Origin: Actinomycetota bacterium
Lineage (GTDB): Bacteria; Actinomycetota; Thermoleophilia; Solirubrobacterales; 70-9
Length of the DNA: 47,601 nucleotides
Direction: 5' to 3'
Assembly: GCA_030917845.1 (NCBI GenBank)
Contig: JAUPTY010000003.1
Location: 1-47,601, forward strand
Made by a program: the position numbers and the translations under genes. Positions 1 through 9,274 of the stretch are shown piece after piece. Numbering within the stretch: position 1 is the first letter of the stretch; each line of letters begins with the position of its first letter. Below the pieces are notes generated by a model. It made no database searches, was not told the origin of the DNA, and was given only the letters and a program-made list of their open reading frames with translations.

Positions 1-480
1 ATCGAGCGGGTCACCCGGCTGGAGGAGGCCGGCGCGGCTGGAATCTGCGCGGGATGCGGATCACTTCACGCCCGGGGAGCGGTCTACTGCTGGCGCTGTG
101 GACGCAACGTCGCTCAGGCCCAGGGTTCATCGGTAGTGCTGCCAGCCGGAACGACCCGGCCTCCGGTCACTCCGGCTCCTGTTCCGGCCCACCCGGCTCC
201 GAATGGTGCGGCTCCTGCTCCGGCTGCTGCGTCGAGTGAGGAGGCTCCGGTGTTTCAGGCGACAACTCCGCCACCCAGAAACCCGGAAGTTGGCCTGCAC
301 CTGCCCGATATCGACTACGACCCCGCCACCACCCATACCGATCCGGCCGAGGCCCGAGTCCCTGAGCCAGGCCCGCCGGCGCAGGAGATGCCGGATCATT
401 TGATGCCTGAGCCGGAGACGCCGGAGACGGAGCTTGAGGAGCCGGTGGACGTCGGTGAGGAACAACCCGCCCGCGGATGA
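1..480 (+). CDS. C-terminal part of a zinc-ribbon protein with Pro/Glu-rich tail (5' truncated by window edge)
   Basis: Frame 1 is open from base 1: IERVTRLEEAGAAGICAGCGSLHARGAVYCWRCGRNV (CxxC...CxxC), then a low-complexity P/E/A tail; stop TGA overlaps next ATG (ATGA). Confidence 0.7.
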   Translation: MERVTRLEEAGAAGICAGCGSLHARGAVYCWRCGRNVAQAQGSSVVLPAGTTRPPVTPAPVPAHPAPNGAAPAPAAASSEEAPVFQATTPPPRNPEVGLHLPDIDYDPATTHTDPAEARVPEPGPPAQEMPDHLMPEPETPETELEEPVDVGEEQPARG

Positions 481-1664
481 AGCCGAACCCTGCCACCAGG
501 ACGCCGAAGGAGCCGCGGCGACTGCCATTCCGGCTGAAGGTGCCGGAGCGCGACGAATTGATCGCCTACGCGCTCGCCACCCTGGCCATGGGTCTGATGA
601 TCGGTCTCGCGATCGGTCCGATCGTCAACGGTGCGGCGAAGGTGACTCCGATAATCATCGCCCCGCTGCCCGGAGCCGAGGAAGAAACTGAGGTCACTGG
701 CACCGTCGCGGATGTGCCTGCACTTCAGTCACCGGCAGGTTCGGATTCCGGCGAAAACGGGAATTCAAATTCCAGTGAAGAGACCCTGGTCGCGTCCGAA
801 GATCCTGTAGGCGAGGTAACCATTCCGGATGCGGACGAAAGCCCGCCTCCGACCGATCCCAAGTCGGAGTACCGCGAACCGAAAGACGAGGATCCGGCGC
901 CCGACCCGTCCCCGGATCCGGACCCGGAACCGGAGCCGGAGGGTGTGGAACTTACCGGCACGGTCCTGGCCAATTCACCGGGGAGCAAGACCTACTGGGT
1001 GAGCTCCGATGGTGAACTGACGACCGTCTTCGCGGCCACCGTCCCCGATCCCGGGCTGGTCATCTCGACCAGGGTCGAGCCGCTTTCGAACGGGACCCTG
1101 ACCGAGGTCGAGGCCCGGTCCGCGATGGATATATCCAAGGAGTCCTCGGTCAAGAGCGTGCTCAGCTACGTCGACCCTGCAGCCGGCGTTGCGGTTCTTT
1201 CCAGTCGCGGATCGTCGTTGCCGGTGATGCAGACGGAGCCGGGCCTGCTCGACCCGTTCACGGTCGGGCAGAAGGTGGAAGCCACGATCAACCTCGACGT
1301 CCCCGACCCGGAAAACTTCAACGCGAACGACCCGGCCGCCGAGCCCCTGGATCTGCCGATCCAGCTCGAGGAGATGCGCCCGCTCACCGGCAGCCCTCCG
1401 GTCGAGTTGACCGGCGAGCTGATCTCGGTTGACGAGGTGGCGTTCACGCTCACGATGGCCGCTGACTCGACCGGCAGCCTCGGCTCCGTGATCGAACTCC
1501 TGGCTTCGGAAGACTTCCCCTTCGGGTCGGTCACGCCAGGCCAGTCCTACAGTGCGACCGCGACCAGGGTTGACGGCCGGCTGAAGATTATCGGCTTCTC
1601 GCCCGCCTCAGGCAAAGCCGCCGCGAACGATCCGGCCAGGGCCTTCGGTACCCACGCCCGCTAG
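477..1664 (+). CDS. Membrane-anchored protein with acidic Pro-rich stalk and beta-rich extracytoplasmic region
   Basis: 395 aa; one N-terminal TM segment (LIAYALATLAMGLMIGLAIGPIV), PDPSPDPDPEPEPE linker; translationally coupled to upstream ORF. Confidence 0.7.
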   Translation: MKPNPATRTPKEPRRLPFRLKVPERDELIAYALATLAMGLMIGLAIGPIVNGAAKVTPIIIAPLPGAEEETEVTGTVADVPALQSPAGSDSGENGNSNSSEETLVASEDPVGEVTIPDADESPPPTDPKSEYREPKDEDPAPDPSPDPDPEPEPEGVELTGTVLANSPGSKTYWVSSDGELTTVFAATVPDPGLVISTRVEPLSNGTLTEVEARSAMDISKESSVKSVLSYVDPAAGVAVLSSRGSSLPVMQTEPGLLDPFTVGQKVEATINLDVPDPENFNANDPAAEPLDLPIQLEEMRPLTGSPPVELTGELISVDEVAFTLTMAADSTGSLGSVIELLASEDFPFGSVTPGQSYSATATRVDGRLKIIGFSPASGKAAANDPARAFGTHAR

Positions 1665-1696
1665 AGAAGCTCAGCGGACCAGACAGAGCCAAGGGC

Positions 1697-2104
1697 TCAG
1701 GTGCCTTCGATCTTCATTGGGGGCGACTGATACGGCGCCTCGCCCGCCGGGGCTTCGGCTGCTGCTGGTTCGGCTTCGGCGGGCTGTTCCACTCCGAGGG
1801 TTTCAGCCAGTTCGCCGTTTTCGAACATCTCTTCGATGATGTCGCAGCCGCCGAGCAGCTCGCCGTTGACGTAGAGCTGGGGGAAGGTCTCCCAGTCGGA
1901 AATTTCGGATGTGACCTCGCGCAGCGGCTGCAGGGCCGGCAGCACGTCGATCGCGCCGTACTCGACGCCCATCTGGTCGAGCACCTGGACGGTGCGCATC
2001 GAGAAGCCGCAGCGCGGAGCTGACGGCGTGCCCTTCATGAAGAGCAGCACCTGATTCTCGTTGATCAGTTCGCGGACGCGGTCGGTGAGTTCCTGGTCGG
2101 CCAT
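1697..2104 (-). CDS. grxD: Grx4-type monothiol glutaredoxin
   Basis: CGFS active site (PRCGFSMRTVQVLDQMGVEY), WETFPQLYVNGELLGGCDI motif. Confidence 0.93.
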   Translation of the reverse strand: MADQELTDRVRELINENQVLLFMKGTPSAPRCGFSMRTVQVLDQMGVEYGAIDVLPALQPLREVTSEISDWETFPQLYVNGELLGGCDIIEEMFENGELAETLGVEQPAEAEPAAAEAPAGEAPYQSPPMKIEGT

Positions 2105-2139
2105 GTAATTGATGTTAGGGGATGCGCGAGCCCGGGCCG

Positions 2140-2370
2140 CTAGTCCAGGACCTTGACGGTGAGGGCGTGGATCGTGCCATCGTCAAAGCGCTCGCGTACT
2201 GCGGCCTTGACCAGACGGTGCTGGTCGATCCGGCTTTTGCCCTCGAACTGCGGAGCGGACACTTCGGCCCGGAGGTGATCCCCGGTCCCGGTCTCGTCGA
2301 TCACCTCGGCAGTGGAGCCCGGAAGCGCGGTCTCAATCATTCCCTTGAGTTCAATCAGATCGGCGGCCAT
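2140..2370 (-). CDS. bolA: BolA family protein
   Basis: 76 aa BolA fold; FEGKSRIDQHRLVKAAVRERFDDGTIHALTVKVLD; start overlaps stop of upstream gene (TGATG). Confidence 0.88.
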   Translation of the reverse strand: MAADLIELKGMIETALPGSTAEVIDETGTGDHLRAEVSAPQFEGKSRIDQHRLVKAAVRERFDDGTIHALTVKVLD

Positions 2371-3803
2371 CAGCTGCCACTTTTCGCAACGGCGGCAGCT
2401 TCAGCCTGTTCGGCAGCAGTCTCGAGCATCTCGTCGATCCGCACGAACTTGACCCGCGGGCGGCCGTGGGGTTCGCCTCGGCCGACTTCCGCCTGGTCGA
2501 TCTTCTCCCAGCCGCTGAAGGAAACGTAATGGGCTCCCCGCTCGATCAGCAGGGCCTCGATCGCGTTCGGATCCGGAGACTCGGGATCGAGCAGGTTGCC
2601 GGCAGCGACATCCTCGAAGAGGTGCGTGACGGTCTCGGTTGCGCATTTCTTGTTGGTGCCGATCACGCCAGAGGGGCCACGCTTGATCCAGCCAGCGGTG
2701 TAGTGGCCGGTTCGATGCTCGCCGCCGTGGGTCTCCAGCACCCGTCCGTTCTCGTTGAGAATGGTGCCGCGGCGTTCGTCGAAGGGGACTCCGCGCAGCG
2801 GAATGCCGGTGTAGCCGACCGATCGAAGAATCAGGTCACATGCGAGTTCTTCGCGCTCGCCAGTGTCTTTCGCTTTCAGCGAGCCGTTCTCTTCGACCAG
2901 CTCGTTTCGTCCGATCACGATGCTCTCGACCTTGTCGCCGCCCTTGATCTCGATCGGTGAGGCGAGGAAGCGCAGAACTACCCGCTTCGGCTTGCCGGAG
3001 GGCTCCCGAGTGGCGTATTCCTTGACGATCTCGACATTGACCCGGGCGGTCTTGTCGGCATCGTCGGATTCGATCCAGGCCTGGCTGGCGGGGTCGAGTA
3101 CAACCTCGTCCGGGTCGACGATCACGTCGGCTTCCTCGAGTTCTCCGAGTTCCTTGACTTCAGGGTTGGTGTAGGCCGCCTGGGCGGGGCCGCGGCGGCC
3201 GAGCACGACAATCTCCTCGATCGTCGAAGCGTCCAGGATGTCGATCGCATGGTCGGCGGTGTCGGTCTTCCTCAGCTCGGCGTCATCAAGGGCCAGCATC
3301 CTGGCAACGTCAAGGGCGACGTTGCCGTTACCGATCACCACCGCGCGCTTGGCCTCGTCCAGATTGAAGTCCCGGTCGGCGTAATCGGGGTGGGCGTTGT
3401 ACCAGCCGACGAATGCGGTCGCGGCAAAGCTTCCGGGCAGGTCCTCTCCGGGGATGCCAAGCTCGCGGTCGGCTTCGGCACCAAAGGTGTAGATCACCGC
3501 GTGGTAGTGCTTCTCGAAATCCTCGACGTTCAGGTCGCGGCCGACCTCGATGTTCCCGAAGAAGCGGAAACCCTCCTTGGCGGCGGTCCGCTCGTAGACC
3601 CGCGTGACCGATTTGATCTTGGGGTGATCGGGTGCGACGCCGCCACGGACCAGCCCGTAGGGGGTCGGGAGGCGGTCGAAAAGATCGACCTGGGCGTGGG
3701 TCTCCGGATCCTTGATGATCTGGTCGGCGGCGTAGAAGCCGGAAGGGCCGGCGCCGATGATCGCTACGCGGAGCGGGTTTTCGGGGGTTCCTGGGTTACT
3801 CAT
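2370..3803 (-). CDS. FAD-dependent ferredoxin-NADP reductase (FprA-like)
   Basis: MSNPGTPENPLRVAIIGAGPSGFYAADQII...TPYGLVRGGVAPDHPKIKSV; GxGNVALDVARML; C-terminal TAGWIKRGPSGVIGTNK. Start set at 3803 rather than the ORF start 3917. Confidence 0.92.
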   Translation of the reverse strand: MSNPGTPENPLRVAIIGAGPSGFYAADQIIKDPETHAQVDLFDRLPTPYGLVRGGVAPDHPKIKSVTRVYERTAAKEGFRFFGNIEVGRDLNVEDFEKHYHAVIYTFGAEADRELGIPGEDLPGSFAATAFVGWYNAHPDYADRDFNLDEAKRAVVIGNGNVALDVARMLALDDAELRKTDTADHAIDILDASTIEEIVVLGRRGPAQAAYTNPEVKELGELEEADVIVDPDEVVLDPASQAWIESDDADKTARVNVEIVKEYATREPSGKPKRVVLRFLASPIEIKGGDKVESIVIGRNELVEENGSLKAKDTGEREELACDLILRSVGYTGIPLRGVPFDERRGTILNENGRVLETHGGEHRTGHYTAGWIKRGPSGVIGTNKKCATETVTHLFEDVAAGNLLDPESPDPNAIEALLIERGAHYVSFSGWEKIDQAEVGRGEPHGRPRVKFVRIDEMLETAAEQAEAAAVAKSGS

Positions 3804-3843
3804 TCGGCCAACAAGGATAAGGAATAGCGGCTCCGGGCCGTGT

Positions 3844-4767
3844 CTACTTCTCGGCTCGCTGTGCGACGCGTTCCATCTCGTCGACGAACTGGGGCCAGAG
3901 CTGCTCGGGAATGTCATGTCCCATTCCCTCGTACATCCTCAGTTCGGCCCCTGGTATGGCCCGGGCGGTCGCCCGGCCGCCACGCGGCAGGACGAGCCTG
4001 TCAGCCGAGCCATGCAGCACCACCGTCGGAATGTCGAGACGGGAAAGGGCTCGGTCGCGTTTGGGCTGGCAGTTGATCGCGTGGAGCTGTCTGGCCGTGC
4101 CGTCGAGGTGGATCCCCCGTTCGTAGGCAATCGAGGCGATCTGGCGGAGACGGTCCTTGTTGGTGGGGAAATCGGGGGAGCCGATTACCGCGGCCAGAGC
4201 CTCCATGCCGCTCAGGTAATTGTCGAGGCTGTCGGTCGGCCGGGTTCGCACCAGCGCGGCCAGTTCTCTTACGCCGGGGAAAGCATCGAGGCGTGAACCC
4301 GTGCGAGACATCATCGAAGTCAGTGAAAGAACCCGCTCCGGATGGTCGATTGCCATGGTCTGGGCAATCATGCCGCCCATCGAATAGCCGATCACATGGG
4401 CGCCGTCGACGCCGAGGTGGTCGAGCACGCCAACCGCGTCGGCGGCCATGTCGTTAAGTGTGTAGGCGAGATCGCGAGGGATCCCGAGCATCATCGTCGG
4501 GAGCGGCGGCTTCCCCTTGTGCTTGAGGATCGTCGAAGCCCCGTTGTCGCGATTGTCCATCCTGACTACCCGGAATCCGCGATCGGTCAGCATTTCAACC
4601 AGGGGCAGATCCCAGTAGATCATCTGGGTGCCGAGCCCCGCGACCACGAGCAGAACCGGGTCGGAAGGATCGCCATGGACATCGAAGGCGATCTCGACCT
4701 CGCCGACCTTCGCAAAGTCGACTTCCGGGATGGCGGGGGTGCTACGGCCTATCGTTTCGGTTGTCAT
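3844..4767 (-). CDS. alpha/beta hydrolase
   Basis: HVIGYSMGGMIAQ nucleophile elbow; VVLHGSADRLV and GMGHDIP acid/His motifs. N-terminal extension of the ORF to 5433 looks like antisense of the divergent gene. Confidence 0.85.
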   Translation of the reverse strand: MTTETIGRSTPAIPEVDFAKVGEVEIAFDVHGDPSDPVLLVVAGLGTQMIYWDLPLVEMLTDRGFRVVRMDNRDNGASTILKHKGKPPLPTMMLGIPRDLAYTLNDMAADAVGVLDHLGVDGAHVIGYSMGGMIAQTMAIDHPERVLSLTSMMSRTGSRLDAFPGVRELAALVRTRPTDSLDNYLSGMEALAAVIGSPDFPTNKDRLRQIASIAYERGIHLDGTARQLHAINCQPKRDRALSRLDIPTVVLHGSADRLVLPRGGRATARAIPGAELRMYEGMGHDIPEQLWPQFVDEMERVAQRAEK

Positions 4768-6718
4768 GGCCGAACTGAAGATACCGGGGCGCCGAGCTGG
4801 AGCGGCTTTAATCGCCCTGCTCGCCCTGCTTTTCTGGGTTGCTCCGGCTGCGTCCGCGGCCGTGACTGCGGTTGACACGGCAGCCGGCAGTCGCGGGCAG
4901 GTGACGATCATCGTGCTTCCCTCCGGGATCACCCCGGATGACCTCGAAGGCCTTGACGGAGCCGCCATCGGGCTGATGAACGGCGGTCTGGGAGAAGTCT
5001 CGGCGCAGCAGACTTGGCTTGATGTGTCGCAAGGAGCCCGGGCGTTTGACACAACATATGACACACCGTTAGAACGTGTGTATCCGGGCGGGGAATCGGC
5101 GCAGGGGTGGGAAAAAGTAGTGCGAAGGGGCAGGACTGCCGAGAGCACCGTAATTCCCGGCCTCCTGGCTTCCGTGCTGGTCCGGAACGGGCTCGACGCG
5201 GCTGCCGCGGAGTCGGCCGGCACCGCGGCGCTCGCCGTAGTCCGGCGGGACGGTTCGGTTGCCCGGGCGCCAACGGCATGCGGTGGTCCTGAATCGATGA
5301 TCAGGCCGGATATCCCGGGGGCGGAAGCACCGATCCCGGGCTGTCCCGACCCGGTCACGGTCCTTTCGATGCCGGTCTCCTCCGCCTTCGAGACCGCAGC
5401 GAACCGCAGGGCCCGCGATCTCCAGATCTTCATCGAGCGCCCGCCGGCCGATTCCGGCGACCAGCTGGCGATCGCGATCGCCGGCCCAGGTTACAGCGGA
5501 ATGCTCGAATCACCGAGCACCCGGACCGGTGGCTATGTGCTGGCGACCGACATCGCCCCGACGATCCTCGAACACTTCGGCCTCAGGACCCCGAAGGCGA
5601 TGACCGGCCTGCCGCTTGAATCGGGCGGGGAACTTGATCTCGAACGGCTGGCCGAGCTGGAAGGTCGCTACGAAGAGGTAGGCAAGCGGCGCGGTGCGGC
5701 CCTGGCGATCCCGCTTCTGCTCTGGATCGGGCTGGTCGCCCTGGTATCGCTGGTCAGTCGCGGCCTCTACGCGAGGCCGGCCATTCGGCTGCTCTGCCTC
5801 TCGACTGTGCTTCTGCCCGGCGTTCTGTTGTTGACCGCGGCGCTCTCGCCGTCCCTCGGGGTTGAACGAACCATCGCGACCCTCCTGCCGGTCCTGATTG
5901 CCGGCCTGCTCATGCGTCTGGCACCAGGCTGGCTCTCGCTTGCCCTGGCCTGCGGCCTGACCGTGATCCCTTATGGGATCGACATGCTGGCCGGCTCGGT
6001 TCTCACGCCTCTTTCGGTGATCGGACCGAACCCCGGTCTCGGCGCCCGCTTCTACGGAATCGGCAACGAGCTTGAATCGACCCTGATGATCCTGACCTCG
6101 ATCGGGACCGGGGCAGCGTTGACCTGCTCGGGAACTGCGGGCCGTCGGGCGGCGGTCATTTTCCTGGCTGTGGGACTGGTCTCGACCGTGGTCTTCGCCG
6201 CCGGCCGATTCGGGGCTGACGTCGGGGCGGCGATCGTCTTCCCGGTTGCGGCCGTGGTCGCCGCTGCTATCGCGACCGGTCGCCCGCGGCTTGCCTGGGT
6301 GGGGCTCGCGGTGGCCGCCGCCGCCCTCGCACTGCTCGCGGTTGCGGACATCGTGACCGGCAGCGAGACTCACTTCGTGCGCTCCGTCGTCGGGGGCAGC
6401 GGTGGCTCGTTCTTCGATGTTGTCGGCCACCGGCTCGACGCGACTCTGGAGAGCTTCACCCGGCTCTCGCGGATCCCGGTCACCGTGCTTGCCCTCGCGG
6501 TGATTGCCCTGGGCGTCTGGAAGCGGCCGCTGATCGGCGACTGGCTGGCGGACCTTCCGCTGATGAAAGCCGGAATCGCTGCCGCTGCCGCGGGCTCGCT
6601 GGTGGGAGCCGTGACCAACGATTCCGGGGCACTTTTCATTCAGGTCGGAACGCTATATCTGGCGCTGGTACTGGGATTTGCCTGGACCGCTGCGAAGTCC
6701 CGCAATTCAGGGGGTTAA
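4766..6718 (+). CDS. Multi-pass membrane protein with signal peptide and extracytoplasmic alkaline-phosphatase-superfamily-like N-terminal region
   Basis: MAELKIPGRRAGAALIALLALLFWVAPAASAA signal; TDIAPTILEHFGL motif; about 10 hydrophobic helices in the C-terminal half. Confidence 0.75.
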   Translation: MAELKIPGRRAGAALIALLALLFWVAPAASAAVTAVDTAAGSRGQVTIIVLPSGITPDDLEGLDGAAIGLMNGGLGEVSAQQTWLDVSQGARAFDTTYDTPLERVYPGGESAQGWEKVVRRGRTAESTVIPGLLASVLVRNGLDAAAAESAGTAALAVVRRDGSVARAPTACGGPESMIRPDIPGAEAPIPGCPDPVTVLSMPVSSAFETAANRRARDLQIFIERPPADSGDQLAIAIAGPGYSGMLESPSTRTGGYVLATDIAPTILEHFGLRTPKAMTGLPLESGGELDLERLAELEGRYEEVGKRRGAALAIPLLLWIGLVALVSLVSRGLYARPAIRLLCLSTVLLPGVLLLTAALSPSLGVERTIATLLPVLIAGLLMRLAPGWLSLALACGLTVIPYGIDMLAGSVLTPLSVIGPNPGLGARFYGIGNELESTLMILTSIGTGAALTCSGTAGRRAAVIFLAVGLVSTVVFAAGRFGADVGAAIVFPVAAVVAAAIATGRPRLAWVGLAVAAAALALLAVADIVTGSETHFVRSVVGGSGGSFFDVVGHRLDATLESFTRLSRIPVTVLALAVIALGVWKRPLIGDWLADLPLMKAGIAAAAAGSLVGAVTNDSGALFIQVGTLYLALVLGFAWTAAKSRNSGG

Positions 6719-6760
6719 CCGCTCCCCGGTAGGCCGCCGCCTGCTCTATCCTGTCTATCC

Positions 6761-9103
6761 GTGCGGATCGCCCTCGTAACACCGTATTCGTGGACTTATC
6801 AGGGCGGCGTCAATCGTCACGTCCAGTCGCTCGCCGAGGAGTACATCTCTCGAGGCCACTACGTCCGTGTTATTGCGCCGCTCGATCCACCAGACCGCCT
6901 CTCGAAGGCGCTTCACCGTGCCCCTGCCGAAGAACGTGAGATACCCGACTACCTGATCCCGGTGGGCCGCACCGTCGGGATCAGTGCGAACGGTTCCGTT
7001 TCGAACATTCCCGTCTTTCCCTCAGGCGTGACCCGGACCCGGCGGGCGATCGAGGAAGGCGATTTCGACGTCGTCCATATTCACGAGCCGATGACTCCGG
7101 TCAACGGCTGGGACGCATGCCTTTCGAGCGATGTCCCGGTGGTCGGCACCTTCCACGCTTACTCGACCAAGCCGATGCCGAACCTGATCGCCAGCGCTGT
7201 CGGTTCCCGTCGGGTGCTGAACAAACTCTCCGCCCGGATCGCGGTCTCGGAAGCGGCCGCCTGGACCGGGCGCCGCTGGTTTGGCGGCAACTACACGATC
7301 GTGCCGAACGGAGTGGACATCGACTCCGTTCACGTCGGGCCCAAGTCAGAGTCCGACCATCTCCGTGCCCTTTTCGTCGGCCGGGCAGACGAACGCAAGG
7401 GACTGCCGGTTCTGCTGCGGGCATTCTCGGCGCTTGTCGAGCATGTCCCGGCCCGCCTTTCGGTGGTTGGTTGCGACCCCGAGGATGTGCGGCGGATTCT
7501 CGCCCACCCCGAACTCGAGGATCATCTCGACCTCCACGGAAAGGTCTCGAACGAAGAGCTCTGGCAACAGCTTGCAGATGCCGATGTGCTGGTCGCACCC
7601 TCACTTTCGGGCGAAAGCTTCGGCATGATCCTGACCGAGGCCTTTTCCGTCGGTACCCCGGTCATCGCTTCAGGAATTGCCGGCTACAGCGACGTGGTCA
7701 CCAACCACCACGACGGCGTGATGGTCCCTCCAGGCGATCCGCAGGCACTGGCCGAGGAACTCCAGCGGGCCCACCACGAGCCCGATCGGCTGGCCCGGAT
7801 GGGCGAGGCGGCCCGCGAGAGTGCGCAACGCTACGCCTGGGGTTCCGTCGCCGACCAGGTGATGGACGTCTACGAGCGGGCGATCGAGGTACCGGAACCG
7901 GAGGAAAAGGCGGAACGGGTCCGCCGTCGTTTTGGCATGACTTCGTCTGACGGTCTGCCCCTGGCACCAGCCTTGAAGCTGCCTTCGCTGGATCCGCCTC
8001 CGGCGGACCCCGCGGGGAATCGCAAACGGTTCTTCCGCAAGGCCGCCCTCGGCCTCGCTGCGCTCTTCGGTCTTGGTCTGACCGCCTTGGCCGCGCAGAA
8101 GATCGGGGTGGATCACGTCGCGCATGCCATGGTCCGTTCTGATCTTTCCTGGGTGCTCATCGCCCTGGCCTTGATGGCCTCTTCGCTTTTCGTGCGTGCC
8201 TGGTCCTGGTTCTTCATCGCCCGATCGGCGATGCCGCATTCCGGTTTGAAACGCCGTGATTTCGCGTCGGCGACCATGATCGGGGTGTTGATGTCAGCCA
8301 CCTTGCCGGCTCGCCTCGGTGAACCCGCAAGGGCGATCAGTCTCGCCCGTCATACCGGCCGGGCCAAGGAAAACCTTCCTGTGGTGATCGGCACGATCGT
8401 CTCCCAGACGATGTTGAACATCCTCGCGATCCTGCTGCTCGGCGTTCTCGTGCTGACCTCGATGGACAACGTGTTCCAGGGCGGCACAAAGCAGATTCTG
8501 CTCTTCAGCCTGATTCCTGCCGTGCTGCTTCTGGCAGTGATCGCGGCCCCGTCAATACTTGGCAAACAGAGCGGCGAAGGCAAGCTGGCCCGGATCGGGG
8601 CAGCAGTCCACTCGGTCATGGTTCAGGTGCGCCGCGGTCTCGTCGTCTTCAAGCATCCCCGGAACGGTGCACCGGCGGCCGCCCTTCAGCTCTTTGCCTG
8701 GGTCATCCAGCTGCTTTCCTGCTGGGCCCTGATGTTTGCCCTCGGTCTCGATCACAAGGCCGGGCTTGCCGCATCCGCGGCAGTGCTGCTGGCAGTCAAC
8801 GTCACGGCTGTGGTTCCGGTCACCCCGTCCAACATCGGCATGTTCCAGCTTGCCGTCATCTTCGTGCTCCACAAGGGCTGGGGAATCTCGACCGCGGATG
8901 CTCTCGCTTACGGCGTCATCCTCCAGGCGGTTGAAATGGCGACCGCTGCGGCACTGGGCGTCCCCGCCATGGTCCGCGAGGGACTGACCTGGTCTGACCT
9001 GCGCACCCAGGCGATCGCGACCGCACCGGTCGAGCTCGATCCTTACCCGCAGAGCCGCCGTCGCAAGCGCGAAAAGACCGAACAAGTCACCTACACAAGG
9101 TAA
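6761..9103 (+). CDS. GT4 glycosyltransferase fused to LPG-synthase-TM/UPF0104 (YbhN/AglD-like) membrane domain
   Basis: PimA-like N-terminus MRIALVTPYSWTYQGGVNRHVQSLAEE and SLSGESFGMILTEAFSVGTPVIAS; C-terminal 7-8 TM region with AHAMVRSDLSWVLIALALM...PARLGEPARAISLAR...VTPSNIGMFQLAV. GTG start. Confidence 0.88.
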   Translation: MRIALVTPYSWTYQGGVNRHVQSLAEEYISRGHYVRVIAPLDPPDRLSKALHRAPAEEREIPDYLIPVGRTVGISANGSVSNIPVFPSGVTRTRRAIEEGDFDVVHIHEPMTPVNGWDACLSSDVPVVGTFHAYSTKPMPNLIASAVGSRRVLNKLSARIAVSEAAAWTGRRWFGGNYTIVPNGVDIDSVHVGPKSESDHLRALFVGRADERKGLPVLLRAFSALVEHVPARLSVVGCDPEDVRRILAHPELEDHLDLHGKVSNEELWQQLADADVLVAPSLSGESFGMILTEAFSVGTPVIASGIAGYSDVVTNHHDGVMVPPGDPQALAEELQRAHHEPDRLARMGEAARESAQRYAWGSVADQVMDVYERAIEVPEPEEKAERVRRRFGMTSSDGLPLAPALKLPSLDPPPADPAGNRKRFFRKAALGLAALFGLGLTALAAQKIGVDHVAHAMVRSDLSWVLIALALMASSLFVRAWSWFFIARSAMPHSGLKRRDFASATMIGVLMSATLPARLGEPARAISLARHTGRAKENLPVVIGTIVSQTMLNILAILLLGVLVLTSMDNVFQGGTKQILLFSLIPAVLLLAVIAAPSILGKQSGEGKLARIGAAVHSVMVQVRRGLVVFKHPRNGAPAAALQLFAWVIQLLSCWALMFALGLDHKAGLAASAAVLLAVNVTAVVPVTPSNIGMFQLAVIFVLHKGWGISTADALAYGVILQAVEMATAAALGVPAMVREGLTWSDLRTQAIATAPVELDPYPQSRRRKREKTEQVTYTR

Positions 9104-9108
9104 AAGGG

Positions 9109-9126
9109 GCGGCCCGTTCGGGCCGC
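9109..9126 (+). terminator. GC-rich hairpin after GT4 fusion
   Basis: GCGGCCCG-TT-CGGGCCGC perfect inverted repeat 5 nt after stop; a second hairpin CCCTCCCA...TGGGAGGG at 9139-9171 follows; no clear U tract. Confidence 0.6.
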
Positions 9127-9229
9127 AACTGAAACCCACCCTCCCAGAGAAGGACTGAATGGTTGGGAGGGCTCTGTTCGAGGCGAATCCGGGCCCCCTC
9201 ATACCGGGCCTCCCGGAACGTGTCGTTGC

Positions 9230-9257
9230 TTGACAAGCTTCCCGTTGTCCTTACACT
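9230..9257 (+). promoter_or_regulatory. Putative promoter of ArsR gene
   Basis: TTGACA (9230-9235), 16-bp spacer, TACACT (9252-9257), 7 nt from ATG at 9265. Confidence 0.6.
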
Positions 9258-9274
9258 GAACTTTATGGTTCAGT
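9255..9274. promoter_or_regulatory. Palindromic operator straddling the ArsR start codon
   Basis: ACTGAAC-TTTATG-GTTCAGT, perfect 7-bp arms centred on the ATG. Confidence 0.6.

Noticed and set aside
860-950. Tandem GAxCCGGA-type repeats
   Set aside because: Codon-level repetition of Asp/Glu-Pro stalk (PDPSPDPDPEPEPE), not a CRISPR or VNTR with defined units.
4768-5433. N-terminal 222-aa extension of the minus-strand alpha/beta hydrolase ORF
   Set aside because: Composition is that of antisense GC-rich DNA; hydrolase homology starts near MTTETIGRS (4767), and the plus strand there encodes a convincing exported membrane protein.
5510-6430. 306-aa minus ORF
   Set aside because: Antisense to TM-helix coding sequence; Arg/Asp/Gln/His-rich low-plausibility protein, typical GC-rich shadow ORF.
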